A DNA stretch of 64,000 nucleotides from an uncultured Mucilaginibacter sp. (GTDB taxonomy: Bacteria; Bacteroidota; Bacteroidia; Sphingobacteriales; Sphingobacteriaceae), in assembly GCF_903893715.1 (NCBI RefSeq), contig NZ_CAITNG010000121.1:1-64000 (forward strand), read 5' to 3'. The notes beneath the pieces are model-generated. The model had not been told where the DNA came from. It did not search any database and saw nothing but the letters and a program-made list of their open reading frames with translations. The translations under genes were made by a program, and so were the position numbers. Below are positions 1 to 8,408 of the stretch, one piece after another (positions within the stretch are counted from its first letter, which is position 1; each line of letters starts with the position of its first letter).

Positions 1-1
1 G

Positions 2-75
2 TGGTCGCACCAGGGTTCGAACCTGGAACCTACTACTTAGAAGGCAGTTGCTCTATCCAATTGAGCTATGCAACC
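2..75 (-). tRNA. tRNA-Arg (anticodon UCU)
   Basis: Read on the minus strand, the 7-bp acceptor stem GGTTGCA/TGCGACC closes with one G-T pair. The D-arm (GCTC...GAGC), the T-arm loop GGTTCGAACC and a CTTCTAA anticodon loop are all present, placing TCT at positions 34-36. It decodes AGA/AGG arginine codons. The discriminator base is A at position 2; only one more base lies in the window, so an encoded CCA cannot be judged. Confidence 0.93.
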
Positions 76-80
76 GTTAC

Positions 81-120
81 TGTGCAAATTTCGGTGCAAA
101 TATGCACAAAATGGACAAAT
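81..120. repeat. GTGCAAAT word repeat upstream of tRNA-Arg
   Basis: GTGCAAAT occurs at 82-89 and 94-101, a 12-bp period, followed by related words (ATGCACAAA, TGGACAAAT). Similar GTGCAAAT/ATTTGCAC runs recur at 13574-13597 and 38521-38556. On the minus strand the reverse complement carries TTTG, so part of it may serve as the tRNA promoter's -7 region, although no perfect TAnnTTTG is present. Confidence 0.5.
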
Positions 121-146
121 TTAAAAAATAGAAGATGATAATGCCC

Positions 147-878
147 CTATAGCTTCTTTATCATCATGTTCCTAAACTCTATTTTCATTGGCGGGCCGAC
201 ATGTACCTGTACACCTATTAATCCGCTCATTTTACGGTTTACGAGGTCGTTATCGGTAACTTCGCTCATCAGGGTGCCGTTTAGGTAGTGCTTCATGTTA
301 TTGCCTTTTACCACGATGGTAATTTCGTTCCAGTCGTCGTATTTGATGTGGCTCAACAGTTCGGCCTTGGTGCCCAGGCTATCGATGAGGCGTGGTGGTT
401 TACCGGTTTCGATTATGGTGCGCTGCCCGCGCGGGGCCAGAAACTGACGACCACGTTCCTCGTAGTTTTGCCCGCTGTATTTAGGATAACCGAGATTGTA
501 TTTGTCTTTACCGTCGAGGTCGAACTGATAGCCTTTGAGGGCATAAGGCAAAGTATCAACACGAACGCTGCGGTAGTTAATGCCGCTATTGCCTTTTGAT
601 GAGATGCGGTACTCGGCCTTCAATATAAAATCGGCAGGCTGCTCTTTGGTATAGATGAGGAAGGTATTCACCTTGATGATGGTGGCAGGTGTAATCTCGC
701 CTATCATCTCGCCGTTTTCCACGCGCCAGTATTTCGCATCACCTTCCCAACCATTTAAGGTTTTACCGTCAAATATGGGAATAAAGCCTTTTTCGCCCGA
801 CGTTTTGACCGTACTACAGCCTAAGTATGCCATCATAACAACTAAAAGGGTTACACTCAGTAAAATTTTGTTCTTCAT
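147..878 (-). CDS. DUF1080 (3-keto-disaccharide hydrolase family) lipoprotein
   Basis: A 243-residue secreted protein of the DUF1080 family (PF06439), a jelly-roll fold found with glycoside hydrolases and now called 3-keto-disaccharide hydrolase in databases. The N-terminus is a lipoprotein signal ending YLGC, with Cys21 the predicted lipidated residue. Residues after the Cys are not acidic, so surface export is not indicated. Family-typical motifs are FDGKTLNGWEG near residue 36, the SKGNSGINYRS strand and the C-terminal IEFRNMMIKKL. It is the last gene of a three-gene minus-strand set after a GH27 alpha-galactosidase and a DUF4350-like protein, 67 bp below the latter. The context supports a role in sugar or glycoside breakdown; the substrate is not known. 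Confidence 0.85.
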   Translation of the reverse strand: MKNKILLSVTLLVVMMAYLGCSTVKTSGEKGFIPIFDGKTLNGWEGDAKYWRVENGEMIGEITPATIIKVNTFLIYTKEQPADFILKAEYRISSKGNSGINYRSVRVDTLPYALKGYQFDLDGKDKYNLGYPKYSGQNYEERGRQFLAPRGQRTIIETGKPPRLIDSLGTKAELLSHIKYDDWNEITIVVKGNNMKHYLNGTLMSEVTDNDLVNRKMSGLIGVQVHVGPPMKIEFRNMMIKKL

Positions 879-945
879 GATTTAAGTGTGCTGCGTAAAA
901 AGCCAGCTTCTTTCAGAATCCTGTTCAAATGTTATTTCATAGCAA

Positions 946-1752
946 TTATTTTTTTGCCGGTATTTGCGCCAATAGCCATTTGCTCAGGTCGTCAAGGGCT
1001 TTGTCGTTATCGTAACCGGGAGGCAGGTGGCCGTTGGTATATTCGTTGTACAACCATGGGTCGCCAACGGCGAAAACGGTGCCTTTGCCATATTTTAGGG
1101 TAGCCATCAACACTACGCCGTCCTTGTTGGTGTATACGGGTTTGGCATTGCCGCTCAGTTTGATCGAGCTGATGTCCTTGAGGTATATTTTGCGGGCGGT
1201 TGTAAATATGGGGTGCCCTTCGGGTACCATGAGCGTGCCGGCGGCTATATTGCTGCCTATAACATGGTTTTGCAGATCATCGTTAAAGTGCAGGCCAAAA
1301 GCCTCGGCCAGTACATTGGCGCTGGGCAGGTTCACGTTGGCACTATCGTTGGCCATGATCACCAACACGCCACCGGCCTTTACCCATTCGGCCACAGCCT
1401 TGGCATCTTTAGGGGTAATAAAATTGGGTTTTGGTGTTTCCTTGGCATTATCGGGGTCAACAACGATGTATACGTCGGTACCTTTCAGGTTTTCGGCGGT
1501 TGGGGCGGTTTCAAGACTTTTTAGTTGGGCGCCGTATTTTACAAAGGCGTCGCCCCAATTGGAGTAGCCGTTCAGGTCCTTCTCTTCCCAAATGTAGTGG
1601 AAACGTTCGGTAGTGTAGTTACCGTCTTTGTCTTTTTTAAATTCGTGGTTAAAATAGTAATCGAGTGTTACGGTTGGTTTTTGCGCGATGGCCACGGGGG
1701 CAAACAATACTGCAAAAAGCACAAGGGCCAGTGTTTTTTTAATGGGGTTCAT
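946..1752 (-). CDS. secreted DUF4350-like protein
   Basis: A 268-residue protein with a signal peptide (about residues 1-23, ending AIAQ). The body resembles the DUF4350/ThuA-like class I glutamine-amidotransferase fold: a VYIVVDPDN strand, AVAEWVKAGGVLVIMANDS, then KYGKGTVFAVGDPWLYNEY near the C-terminus. Proteins of this kind often accompany rhamnogalacturonan and galactoside hydrolases in Bacteroidota, and here it lies 54 bp downstream of a GH27 gene. No catalytic triad is evident, so an enzymatic function is not claimed; glycan binding or a scaffold role is equally possible. Confidence 0.65.
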   Translation of the reverse strand: MNPIKKTLALVLFAVLFAPVAIAQKPTVTLDYYFNHEFKKDKDGNYTTERFHYIWEEKDLNGYSNWGDAFVKYGAQLKSLETAPTAENLKGTDVYIVVDPDNAKETPKPNFITPKDAKAVAEWVKAGGVLVIMANDSANVNLPSANVLAEAFGLHFNDDLQNHVIGSNIAAGTLMVPEGHPIFTTARKIYLKDISSIKLSGNAKPVYTNKDGVVLMATLKYGKGTVFAVGDPWLYNEYTNGHLPPGYDNDKALDDLSKWLLAQIPAKK

Positions 1753-1806
1753 ATTGATGCTGGTGTTATAATTTTAGGTTAGTAAAGGTAGTTTTATTCG
1801 TGTAAA

Positions 1807-3375
1807 TTATTTGTTCATTTTAATCAAAACTACGCCGTGTGGCCCAACTTTGGCAGTAAAACTATCCGCAAAGGCTCCCAAATCTTTCTGACGCCATAAG
1901 TCGCGGACCTGGTATTTGCCCGATAGCTTCAGGTCGGCCCATTTGATGGTAACATCGGTATCTGCATCACCACGGTTAAACAGCCCTATCGACCATGAAC
2001 CATCGGCCATGGGTTTGGCATACACATCGGTATTGGTATCAGTTGCTACATCCACAGCTTGTTTGCCCAGTTCGTCCTGACTTACGTCGATTACGTCATC
2101 GTTGGTGAGCAGGTTGAGGGTAAAATCGTCCATGTGCTCCAAATCGCAACCCAACAGCATAGGCGCATTGAGCAGGCACCATAGGCTGATGTGCGTGTAC
2201 TGTTCGTTGGCGGTCAGCTTTTTGGGTTTTCCGCCACCATTGGCACCAACTTCAAACATGTCGGGGTCGTTCCAATGGCCAGGCGACGAGTATGGCAGCC
2301 AGTCGGTTTGGCCAAAGCCGTGCGTTTTGAGCGAGTTCCAGTTGTCGCTGATATCGCCGCTGATGCGCCAGCTATTGGCGTATTTGGCTATTCCAGGTAT
2401 CTCTTTTATTAACGATTTGGTGGCATTATTAGAAAGGCTCAGTATCACATCGCGTTTGCTTGCGCGGAGGGCATCGTACATCTCTTTTGTTTCGGGCAGT
2501 TCATTTGGCGCCCAGTCGTACTTCAGGTAATCGATGCCCCAAATGGCCCATTGTTGCGCATCCTGTTTTGCAAACGAGTATTTACCGATGGCATAAGGCA
2601 GCTCTTTTTTATTACGCCCTCCATTGCCGACTTTGTGCGGGTCCCAGGAGCCATCTGCATTTTCGGAACTGCCGCCAACATGGCGCGCATATGATTGCAC
2701 CCAAGGTGTAGAGTAGATGCCCAGTTTTAATCCCATTTTATGGATAGCATCCGACAATCCTTTCATATCCGGAAAACGGACAGAATCGGATTGAATAGCA
2801 TTTAATGGGCCGCCACGTTTGCCCTGCCAGGCATCATCAATGTTGATATAGGTCCAACCATGCTGATCCAAGCCATATTTAATAAAGCCCTCGGCCGAAC
2901 GCATAATTTTTGTCTGGTCGACATCGGCATGCCAGCAGTTCCAACTGTTCCAACCCATTGGCGGGGTAAGGGCAATGCTTTCGCCCACTACAATTTTGAA
3001 AGTGCGACTTGCCCTACCCAAACTGTTTTTAACATTTAATGTAACCTGGTAAGTACCTTCTTTTTCAATACTGCCGGTTATTTGGCCGTTATCGGCATTA
3101 ACGTGTAAACCTTTTGGCAGATGGTCGGCCGAGAATTTTACCGGTCTGGTGCCTGTTGCGGGTATGGTGTACAAAAAGGGTGAACCCGGCCGTACGCCAA
3201 ATATCTTTGGCCCATGTATCCAGGGCTGCGGTGGCGATGTCGGTGTTAAAATATCGGCGGAAGTTGGCAGCGCAATGGCGGGTGCCCGGTTTGCCGCAGG
3301 AGTTGTGGTTTGCGCGTAAACTGTAAAGCTCATCGCCAAAAGCAACAGGCTGCAAGCTGATTTTATATTGCTCAA
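1807..3375 (-). CDS. GH27 alpha-galactosidase with N-terminal putative Ig domain
   Basis: Secreted enzyme of 522 residues that removes terminal alpha-galactose from oligosaccharides or plant galactans, presumably in the periplasm or outside. A signal peptide ends near AQ22. Residues about 55-130 resemble a putative Ig domain (He_PIG: PKGLHVNADNGQITGS). The GH27 barrel starts at TPPMGWNSWNCW (138). The nucleophile is D287 in YLKYDWA and the acid/base D341 in RISGDISDNW. A small beta domain closes the protein. It is first in the minus-strand set GH27, DUF4350-like, DUF1080. Upstream is a 202-bp divergent promoter region shared with the GT2 gene. Confidence 0.93.
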   Translation of the reverse strand: MSNIKSACSLLLLAMSFTVYAQTTTPAANRAPAIALPTSADILTPTSPPQPWIHGPKIFGVRPGSPFLYTIPATGTRPVKFSADHLPKGLHVNADNGQITGSIEKEGTYQVTLNVKNSLGRASRTFKIVVGESIALTPPMGWNSWNCWHADVDQTKIMRSAEGFIKYGLDQHGWTYINIDDAWQGKRGGPLNAIQSDSVRFPDMKGLSDAIHKMGLKLGIYSTPWVQSYARHVGGSSENADGSWDPHKVGNGGRNKKELPYAIGKYSFAKQDAQQWAIWGIDYLKYDWAPNELPETKEMYDALRASKRDVILSLSNNATKSLIKEIPGIAKYANSWRISGDISDNWNSLKTHGFGQTDWLPYSSPGHWNDPDMFEVGANGGGKPKKLTANEQYTHISLWCLLNAPMLLGCDLEHMDDFTLNLLTNDDVIDVSQDELGKQAVDVATDTNTDVYAKPMADGSWSIGLFNRGDADTDVTIKWADLKLSGKYQVRDLWRQKDLGAFADSFTAKVGPHGVVLIKMNK

Positions 3376-3524
3376 GATGCGGGTATTGGTAATTGGTTTA
3401 AAATTAAGACGAATTAAATAAATATTGATGTATTGCCCATCATGTACAGTACTGCCTGTGTTAAAAGTTGTTAATAGTAAGGTAATAATTGTAGCACATT
3501 AGTTTAATTGAGAGGACAATATTT

Positions 3525-3532
3525 TATATTTG
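3525..3532 (+). promoter_or_regulatory. -7 element of the GT2 gene
   Basis: TATATTTG fits the Bacteroidota -7 consensus TAnnTTTG and lies 45 bp before the GTG start at 3578. The nearest TTG upstream is only 14 bp away, so the -33 element is not certain. Confidence 0.55.
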
Positions 3533-3577
3533 CGGCTATTCTGAAAAAAATCTACCAGTACCTTATAAACTTACACT

Positions 3578-4327
3578 GTGCCCGATAGTATTGTAATTGT
3601 CCCCACGTATAACGAGAAAGAGAATATTGAACGCCTGTTGGATAAGGTATTCTCGCTGGAGCATGATTTCCATGTGCTCATCATCGACGATGGGTCGCCG
3701 GATGGTACAGCCGATATTGTAAAACGCATACAAAAAGACTATCCAGAACGCCTTTTTATTGAAGAGCGGGCGGGAAAGCAGGGTTTGGGCACGGCTTATA
3801 TCCACGGTTTCCACTGGGCCATTGCGCATCATTACGATTTTGTTTTTGAGATGGATGCCGATTTTTCGCATAACCCGGATGACTTGATACGACTGCGCCA
3901 GGCTTGCGTTGACAATGCCGACATGGCTGTTGGTTCGCGTTATGTTACGGGTGTTAACGTGGTAAACTGGCCTATGAGCCGTGTGCTGATGAGTTACTTC
4001 GCGTCGGTATATGTGCGTTTTATTACCGGTATCAATATACAGGATGCTACAGCTGGTTTTGTATGCTATCGCCGTAAGGTATTGGAGACCATTAATTTGG
4101 ACAAGATACAGTTTGTGGGTTACGCTTTCCAGATAGAAATGAAGTTTACGGCCATTATGTATGGCTTTAACGTGGTGGAAGTGCCTATTATTTTTACCGA
4201 CCGCACGGTTGGTACCTCCAAAATGTCGACCAGTATTTTCCGCGAAGCTTTCATCGGTGTGTTGCAGATGAAAATCAATAGCTGGTTTAGGAAGTATAAG
4301 AGGGTTGAACCGAAGTCAGAAGTCTGA
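3578..4327 (+). CDS. GT2 polyprenol-phosphate mannosyltransferase (DPM1-like)
   Basis: A 249-residue family 2 glycosyltransferase of the dolichol/polyprenol-monophosphate mannose synthase type, which moves a sugar from GDP- or UDP-sugar to a lipid phosphate at the cytoplasmic face. It opens with IVIVPTYNEKENIERLL, followed by DDGSPDGT and the metal-binding FEMDADFSHNP. No C-terminal membrane segments are present, so it is the single-domain form. The start is GTG at 3578; there is no in-frame ATG nearby before the conserved region. The C-terminal tail (VEPKSEV) is encoded by a low-complexity hairpin shared with the convergent neighbour. Confidence 0.88.
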   Translation: MPDSIVIVPTYNEKENIERLLDKVFSLEHDFHVLIIDDGSPDGTADIVKRIQKDYPERLFIEERAGKQGLGTAYIHGFHWAIAHHYDFVFEMDADFSHNPDDLIRLRQACVDNADMAVGSRYVTGVNVVNWPMSRVLMSYFASVYVRFITGINIQDATAGFVCYRRKVLETINLDKIQFVGYAFQIEMKFTAIMYGFNVVEVPIIFTDRTVGTSKMSTSIFREAFIGVLQMKINSWFRKYKRVEPKSEV

Positions 4328-4351
4328 GGTCGGGGGTCTGAAGCCTGACTT
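4313..4351. terminator. hairpin between convergent genes
   Basis: AAGTCAG at 4313-4319 and CTGACTT at 4345-4351 bracket word-like repeats of GTCTGA. The hairpin covers the stop codons of both convergent genes. It may act as a bidirectional terminator; the T-run is weak. Confidence 0.4.
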
Positions 4352-4787
4352 ATTTTAAACAGATAAATATCTCCGTTTCCAGTTTCGATTCGTCGGGGGT
4401 CCAGTGCCCGTAAACTTCGAGCCAGGGGAAACAGGTGTCTAAAGCCTGACGCTTAATGGCTGCCCGTATCTCTTCATATGCCGCCGGGATTTTGCTGTAA
4501 GGCCCCACGAGTTTATAGTAGGCGTACTTTTTAAGGTTCACCTGTTTTGGCTCAAGGCCGATGCCAGGTGGCGGCACATCTTCCAGCTCAACGCCGGTAA
4601 ACAGGTGCTCATTGGCTTCGTACACCCAAACATTGATGCCTTTATGTTTTAGTTTGTGCGCCTGTATCGTTTTCCACATTTCGCCCATCAGCTTCATACC
4701 TGTTTCGGCAAAAGCCCGGTTTACGGCAGTGCCCGATACGCCGTAAAGACTGAGCGTATAGTTTTGGTTGATGATTTGGAGTTCCAT
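4350..4787 (-). CDS. GyrI-like / effector-binding domain protein
   Basis: A 145-residue stand-alone GyrI-like small-molecule-binding domain (the AraC/BmrR effector-binding fold), without any DNA-binding domain. Features include the N-terminal LYGVSGTAVN strand, INVWVYEANEHLFTGVELED and the central KYAYYKLVGPYSKIPAAYEEI. It ends in LETEIFICLK. Such proteins bind or hydrolyse small cyclic or aromatic compounds; no substrate can be named. It converges on the GT2 gene and is followed upstream by the DUF559 repeat island. Confidence 0.75.
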   Translation of the reverse strand: MELQIINQNYTLSLYGVSGTAVNRAFAETGMKLMGEMWKTIQAHKLKHKGINVWVYEANEHLFTGVELEDVPPPGIGLEPKQVNLKKYAYYKLVGPYSKIPAAYEEIRAAIKRQALDTCFPWLEVYGHWTPDESKLETEIFICLK

Positions 4788-4843
4788 GGTTTTTGTTTGT
4801 GCTAATTTAGGGAACTGGTGGATAAAATTAAACGTCCAATTTG

Positions 4844-4905
4844 ACTCACCCCGACTACGCTGCGCTGGTCGACCCTCTCTTCCGCTGCGCGGGAAAGAGG
4901 GTGAA
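4844..4905 (+). repeat. 62-bp palindromic repeat A flanking DUF559
   Basis: Starts ACTCACCCCGACTACGC and ends AAGAGGGTGAA. It matches copy B (5306-5367) at 57 of 62 positions in the same orientation. It holds two potential hairpins, CGACTA/TGGTCG and CCCTCT/AGAGGG. It lies 5 bp from the 3' end of the DUF559 gene. Confidence 0.9.
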
Positions 4906-4910
4906 GAAAA

Positions 4911-5267
4911 TTACAGATGTTGTTCTATTTTATCTAAGACAACTTGTATGTCATTTAGTATCTCTTCGTTTTTAAATCTTAAAATAGTTAGACCTAATGC
5001 TGTTAGTACGGCATCCCTATTTTTATCATATTCTTTTTTGAAATTATGTATAGGACCGTCGGCTTCAATAACAAGTTTTGATTTATGACAGTAAAAGTCG
5101 GGGATATAATATAACCTTTTGCCCAAACCTCCATCTGCACAAATGGGGTACTGTCTTAAAAATTTATGGTTAAATAGTTTCCTGTTTCTCAAATTATCCC
5201 ATAGTAGCTTTTCCGCGGGTGTTTCCCTTTGTCTTAACTCACGACATAATTCGACGATCGATGCCAT
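4911..5267 (-). CDS. DUF559 endonuclease-like protein (Vsr/restriction-like fold)
   Basis: A 118-residue DUF559 protein if started at the inner ATG (5267); a longer 129-residue frame begins at 5300. The family has the Vsr/very-short-patch-repair-like PD-(D/E)xK fold. Visible motifs are ETPAEKLLWDNLRNRKL, FLRQYPICA, YIPDFYCHKSKLVIEADG (probable D...E-x-D core) and the closing ILRFKNEEILNDI. I prefer 5267 because the family normally begins MASIVE. The gene is bracketed by two direct 62-bp repeats with a third inverted copy, while neighbouring genes are ordinary core genes; this suggests insertion as a unit. Activity and mobility are inference. Confidence 0.85.
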   Translation of the reverse strand: MASIVELCRELRQRETPAEKLLWDNLRNRKLFNHKFLRQYPICADGGLGKRLYYIPDFYCHKSKLVIEADGPIHNFKKEYDKNRDAVLTALGLTILRFKNEEILNDIQVVLDKIEQHL

Positions 5268-5305
5268 ACTCAAATATAAAAAAATGGGAAAACTCTTCAA
5301 AGTTT

Positions 5306-5367
5306 ACTCACCCCGACCACGCTACGCTGGTCGACCCACTCTTCCGCTTCGCGTGAAAGAGGGTGAA
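5306..5367 (+). repeat. 62-bp palindromic repeat B flanking DUF559
   Basis: Direct copy of repeat A. Its first hairpin is perfect here (CGACCA...TGGTCG around CGCTACGC), where copy A has a G-T pair. It begins 38 bp upstream of the preferred DUF559 start. Confidence 0.9.
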
Positions 5368-5390
5368 AAACAAAAAAATTATTTTTCTTT

Positions 5391-5450
5391 TACCCTCTTT
5401 CCGCCGCAGGCGAAGAGAGGGTCGCCGGCGTAGCCAGGCGGGGTGAGTCA
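5391..5450 (-). repeat. inverted third copy of the DUF559-flanking repeat
   Basis: The reverse complement begins ACTCACCCCGCCTGG and ends GGAAAGAGGGTA. It faces copy B across a 23-bp A/T spacer, so B and C can fold into one long hairpin. It differs from A and B in the first stem (CGCC/GGCG), with changes on both sides that keep the pairing. Confidence 0.85.
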
Positions 5451-5557
5451 AATGCGCCGGATGTTCTAAATGCAGATCCATATTTTTCCAAAAAACTTTT
5501 CTGACATCCGGCGTCCCACTCCCCACTTCACAAAAATAATTACTAATTTCGTTGGCA

Positions 5558-6580
5558 ATGAACGAGAACCTCGATCCGAGTTTGGACAATCTTTCACCCA
5601 TTGAGCGCGACATTGAAAAAGTGTTGCGGCCGCAGGCTTTTGAAGATTTTACGGGCCAGCATGCCATTTTAGCCAACCTAAGGGTATTTGTTAAAGCGGC
5701 CAAAATGCGCGGCGAATCGCTGGACCATGTGCTGCTGCACGGCCCGCCGGGATTGGGCAAGACCACGCTTTCGCATATCATTGCCAACGAGATGGGTTCG
5801 GGTATCAAGATTACTTCGGGGCCGGTTTTGGATAAGCCCGGCGATCTGGCCGGATTGCTCACCAACCTGGAGAGCGGGGATATTTTGTTTATTGATGAGA
5901 TACATCGGTTGAGTCCGCTGGTGGAAGAGTACCTGTACTCGGCAATGGAGGATTTTAAGATCGATATTATGCTGGAAAGCGGCCCCAACGCGCGCTCGGT
6001 GCAGATAACGCTCAACCCTTTTACTTTGGTGGGCGCTACCACACGCTCGGGTTTGCTGACGGCGCCTTTGCGCGCCCGTTTTGGCATTAACTCGCGGCTG
6101 GAATATTACGATGCCAAATTGCTCACCACCATTGTGCTGCGCTCGGCATCCATCCTAAAAACACCGATACTGGACGAAGCCGCTTACGAAATTGCCCGAC
6201 GCAGTCGTGGTACCCCGCGTATTGCCAACGCCCTGCTGCGCCGCACCCGCGATTTTGCCCAGGTAAAAGGCAATGGCGAAATAGATACCGAAATAGCCCG
6301 CTTCGCGCTGGACGCGCTGAATGTAGATGAACATGGCCTGGACGAAATGGATAACAAGATACTGCTCACCATTATCGATAAGTTTAAAGGCGGGCCGGTG
6401 GGGTTAAAAACCATTGCCACTGCCGTGGGAGAGGACGAAGGCACCATTGAAGAAGTATACGAACCCTTTTTGATACAGGAAGGCTTTTTGATGCGCACCT
6501 CGCGCGGAAGAGAAGCTACGGAGAATGCGTATAAGCACCTTAACCGATTAAAAGCGGGGGGTGGACCGACGTTGTTTTAA
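5558..6580 (+). CDS. ruvB: Holliday junction branch migration ATPase RuvB
   Basis: A 340-residue AAA+ motor that drives branch migration with RuvA at Holliday junctions. Walker A is [16 protein letters not shown], Walker B is [10 protein letters not shown], and the sensor/arginine-finger region is [19 protein letters not shown] winged-helix DNA-binding domain ends the protein ([17 protein letters not shown]). An in-frame TTG lies 6 bp upstream, but ATG at 5558 gives the family's usual MNENLDP start. A membrane-protein gene follows after 5 bp. Confidence 0.97.
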   Translation: MNENLDPSLDNLSPIERDIEKVLRPQAFEDFTGQHAILANLRVFVKAAKMRGESLDHVLLHGPPGLGKTTLSHIIANEMGSGIKITSGPVLDKPGDLAGLLTNLESGDILFIDEIHRLSPLVEEYLYSAMEDFKIDIMLESGPNARSVQITLNPFTLVGATTRSGLLTAPLRARFGINSRLEYYDAKLLTTIVLRSASILKTPILDEAAYEIARRSRGTPRIANALLRRTRDFAQVKGNGEIDTEIARFALDALNVDEHGLDEMDNKILLTIIDKFKGGPVGLKTIATAVGEDEGTIEEVYEPFLIQEGFLMRTSRGREATENAYKHLNRLKAGGGPTLF

Positions 6581-6585
6581 ATCAC

Positions 6586-6993
6586 ATGATTATGAAGATT
6601 ATCTACATATTGTTTTTTGCCGCTTCTAACCTGGCCATTTATATGAAACTCAATAAGCCAGACATAATTGAACGCAAAGCATGGATTGCTTTTATATGTT
6701 TCTTTTTGTTCTTTGTATTTCTTCATGTTGGTTTATTTCAATGGGGGTTTTTAATGCCGAGTAAACAATTTTTCAGGCTCCTGCCTGGATTTATAATGCC
6801 GATAGTTGCTTTTCTATGTTTTAAATACATTTTTTTGCGCCGAATTAGTAAAGCGAAGGAAAATGGGTTAAACGAAGACTTCTTAAATTTTAGTCAAAAA
6901 GTTTTTTCGTTTTTTTGCTTGAAATTGGTGCCAATAATGATATTTTTCAGTCAATTCTTGTTTGTTTTATCCCCGGACGGCACGACAAATTAA
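6586..6993 (+). CDS. small hypothetical membrane protein
   Basis: A 135-residue protein with about four hydrophobic helices (roughly residues 4-18, 31-53, 64-84 and 108-127), separated by short charged loops. No family is recognised. It starts 5 bp after the ruvB stop, so it is probably co-transcribed. Base composition is more A/T-rich than ruvB. Confidence 0.6.
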   Translation: MIMKIIYILFFAASNLAIYMKLNKPDIIERKAWIAFICFFLFFVFLHVGLFQWGFLMPSKQFFRLLPGFIMPIVAFLCFKYIFLRRISKAKENGLNEDFLNFSQKVFSFFCLKLVPIMIFFSQFLFVLSPDGTTN

Positions 6994-7051
6994 CAGTACT
7001 ACTCGCTTTTGTTAATGATTTAAGCGCACCAAATAAAATCCCCCAAACCAT

Positions 7052-7059
7052 TATATTTG
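7052..7059 (+). promoter_or_regulatory. -7 element next to the MBL-rhodanese start
   Basis: TATATTTG lies only 8 bp before the ATG at 7068, so the transcript would have almost no leader. No matching -33 TTG is seen at the usual spacing. Confidence 0.5.
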
Positions 7060-7067
7060 CGTTAACT

Positions 7068-8408
7068 ATGATTATCCACCAGTTTTATGATAAGGGCCTT
7101 GCCCATGCATCGTATGCCATCATCAGCCAGGGCAAAATGGTAGTGGTTGACCCTGCCCGCGACCCACAGCCTTATTATGATTTCGGGGCGGAGCATGGCG
7201 CGCAGATAGTCGGTGTGATCGAGACCCACCCCCATGCCGATTTTGTGAGTTCGCACCTGGAGATACACCAACAAACCGGCGCGGCCATTTATGTGAGCAA
7301 ATTGTTGGGCGCGGATTATGAACATACCCCTTTTGACGATGGCAACAGCATAGAACTTGGCGATTTGACCCTAAAAGCCATCAATACCCCCGGCCATTCG
7401 CCGGATTCCATTTGTATTTTGGTGGAAGACGACCTCGGCCAGCCAAAAGCCATATTTACCGGCGATACGCTGTTTGTGGGCGATGTTGGTCGGCCCGACC
7501 TCCGCGAAAGCGTAGGCAACCTGACTGCCAAAAAAGAAGAACTGGCCCGCGCCATGTTCCACAGCACCCGCGAAAAGCTAATGACCCTGCCCGAAAGCGT
7601 GGTGGTTTACCCGGCACACGGCCCCGGCTCGTTGTGCGGTAAAAATATGAGCCCCGACCTGCACACCACCATTGGCCGCGAGATACGCGAGAACTACGCC
7701 CTACAGCTAATGAGCGAACTGCAATTTGTTAAGGTTTTGACCGAGGACCAGCCCTTCATCCCCCGGTATTTTGGGTTTGATGTGGACCTGAACAAACATG
7801 GGGCACCTTCGTACGAAAAGAGTATCGCTTCGGTACCGCACTTAGATAAAAATTCGCCGCTTGATAAGAGAGTGATCATTATTGATACCCGCCCGCAACA
7901 GCTGTTCAAAGCCGGGCATGTGCACGGCGCTTTTAACCTGCAAAACGGCGACAAGTTTGAGACCTGGCTGGGCTCGGTGATCAACCCGGATGAGAAATTT
8001 TACCTGGTCGCTAAAAGCGAATCTCTGTTAAACACCATGATCGGCAAAGCCGCAAAAATCGGTTATGAGCAAAATATTAAAGGAGCTTTACTAAAGCCTG
8101 ATAGCGCGGTCGAAAAATCGGTAACAGCAGATACCGAAGCCATCCTGGCCGATCCGGAAAGCTATACCATTGTGGACGTGCGCAATGCAGGCGAGGCAGC
8201 CGATTTGAATTACTTCGAAAACTCCATCAATATCCCGTTGCCCGAACTGCGAGACCGTATTGGCGAAATACCAACCGATAAACCCATTGTAGTGCATTGC
8301 GCGGCGGGTTACCGCTCGGCAGCGGGGAGCAGTATTATTGCTTCGACTATTCATTCCGTACCTATTTATGACTTTGGCGAAGCCATTTTAACCGTCACGT
8401 CATCCTGA
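7068..8408 (+). CDS. MBL-fold hydrolase with two rhodanese domains (persulfide dioxygenase-like)
   Basis: A 446-residue cytoplasmic protein related to ETHE1/BlhB/CstB-type sulfur enzymes. The metallo-beta-lactamase part (about 1-235) carries THPHADFVSSH at 53-63, PGHSPDS and TGDTLFVGDVGRPDLR. The first rhodanese domain (IIDTRPQQLFKAGHVHGAF) lacks an active-site Cys. The second has IVDVRNAGEA and HCAAGYRSAAG with the Cys. Phe59 replaces the last His of the usual HxHxDH. Chosen start is ATG 7068; a longer frame from 6915 would overlap the upstream gene. The stop codon falls inside a palindromic repeat. Likely role: persulfide or thiosulfate handling. Confidence 0.85.
   Translation: MIIHQFYDKGLAHASYAIISQGKMVVVDPARDPQPYYDFGAEHGAQIVGVIETHPHADFVSSHLEIHQQTGAAIYVSKLLGADYEHTPFDDGNSIELGDLTLKAINTPGHSPDSICILVEDDLGQPKAIFTGDTLFVGDVGRPDLRESVGNLTAKKEELARAMFHSTREKLMTLPESVVVYPAHGPGSLCGKNMSPDLHTTIGREIRENYALQLMSELQFVKVLTEDQPFIPRYFGFDVDLNKHGAPSYEKSIASVPHLDKNSPLDKRVIIIDTRPQQLFKAGHVHGAFNLQNGDKFETWLGSVINPDEKFYLVAKSESLLNTMIGKAAKIGYEQNIKGALLKPDSAVEKSVTADTEAILADPESYTIVDVRNAGEAADLNYFENSINIPLPELRDRIGEIPTDKPIVVHCAAGYRSAAGSSIIASTIHSVPIYDFGEAILTVTSS

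Noticed and set aside
4844-5450. CRISPR array
   Set aside because: Three repeats of 62 bp with one inverted and unequal spacing around a gene; no spacer pattern and no cas genes.
5308-6087. 259-codon minus-strand frame over ruvB and repeats B and C
   Set aside because: It runs antisense to the clear RuvB frame and takes its start from repeats; composition is low-quality Ser/Pro-rich, typical of a shadow.
6915-7067. 51-codon N-terminal extension of the MBL-rhodanese protein
   Set aside because: It overlaps the upstream membrane-protein gene and is unlike any MBL start; a -7 element sits right before ATG 7068.
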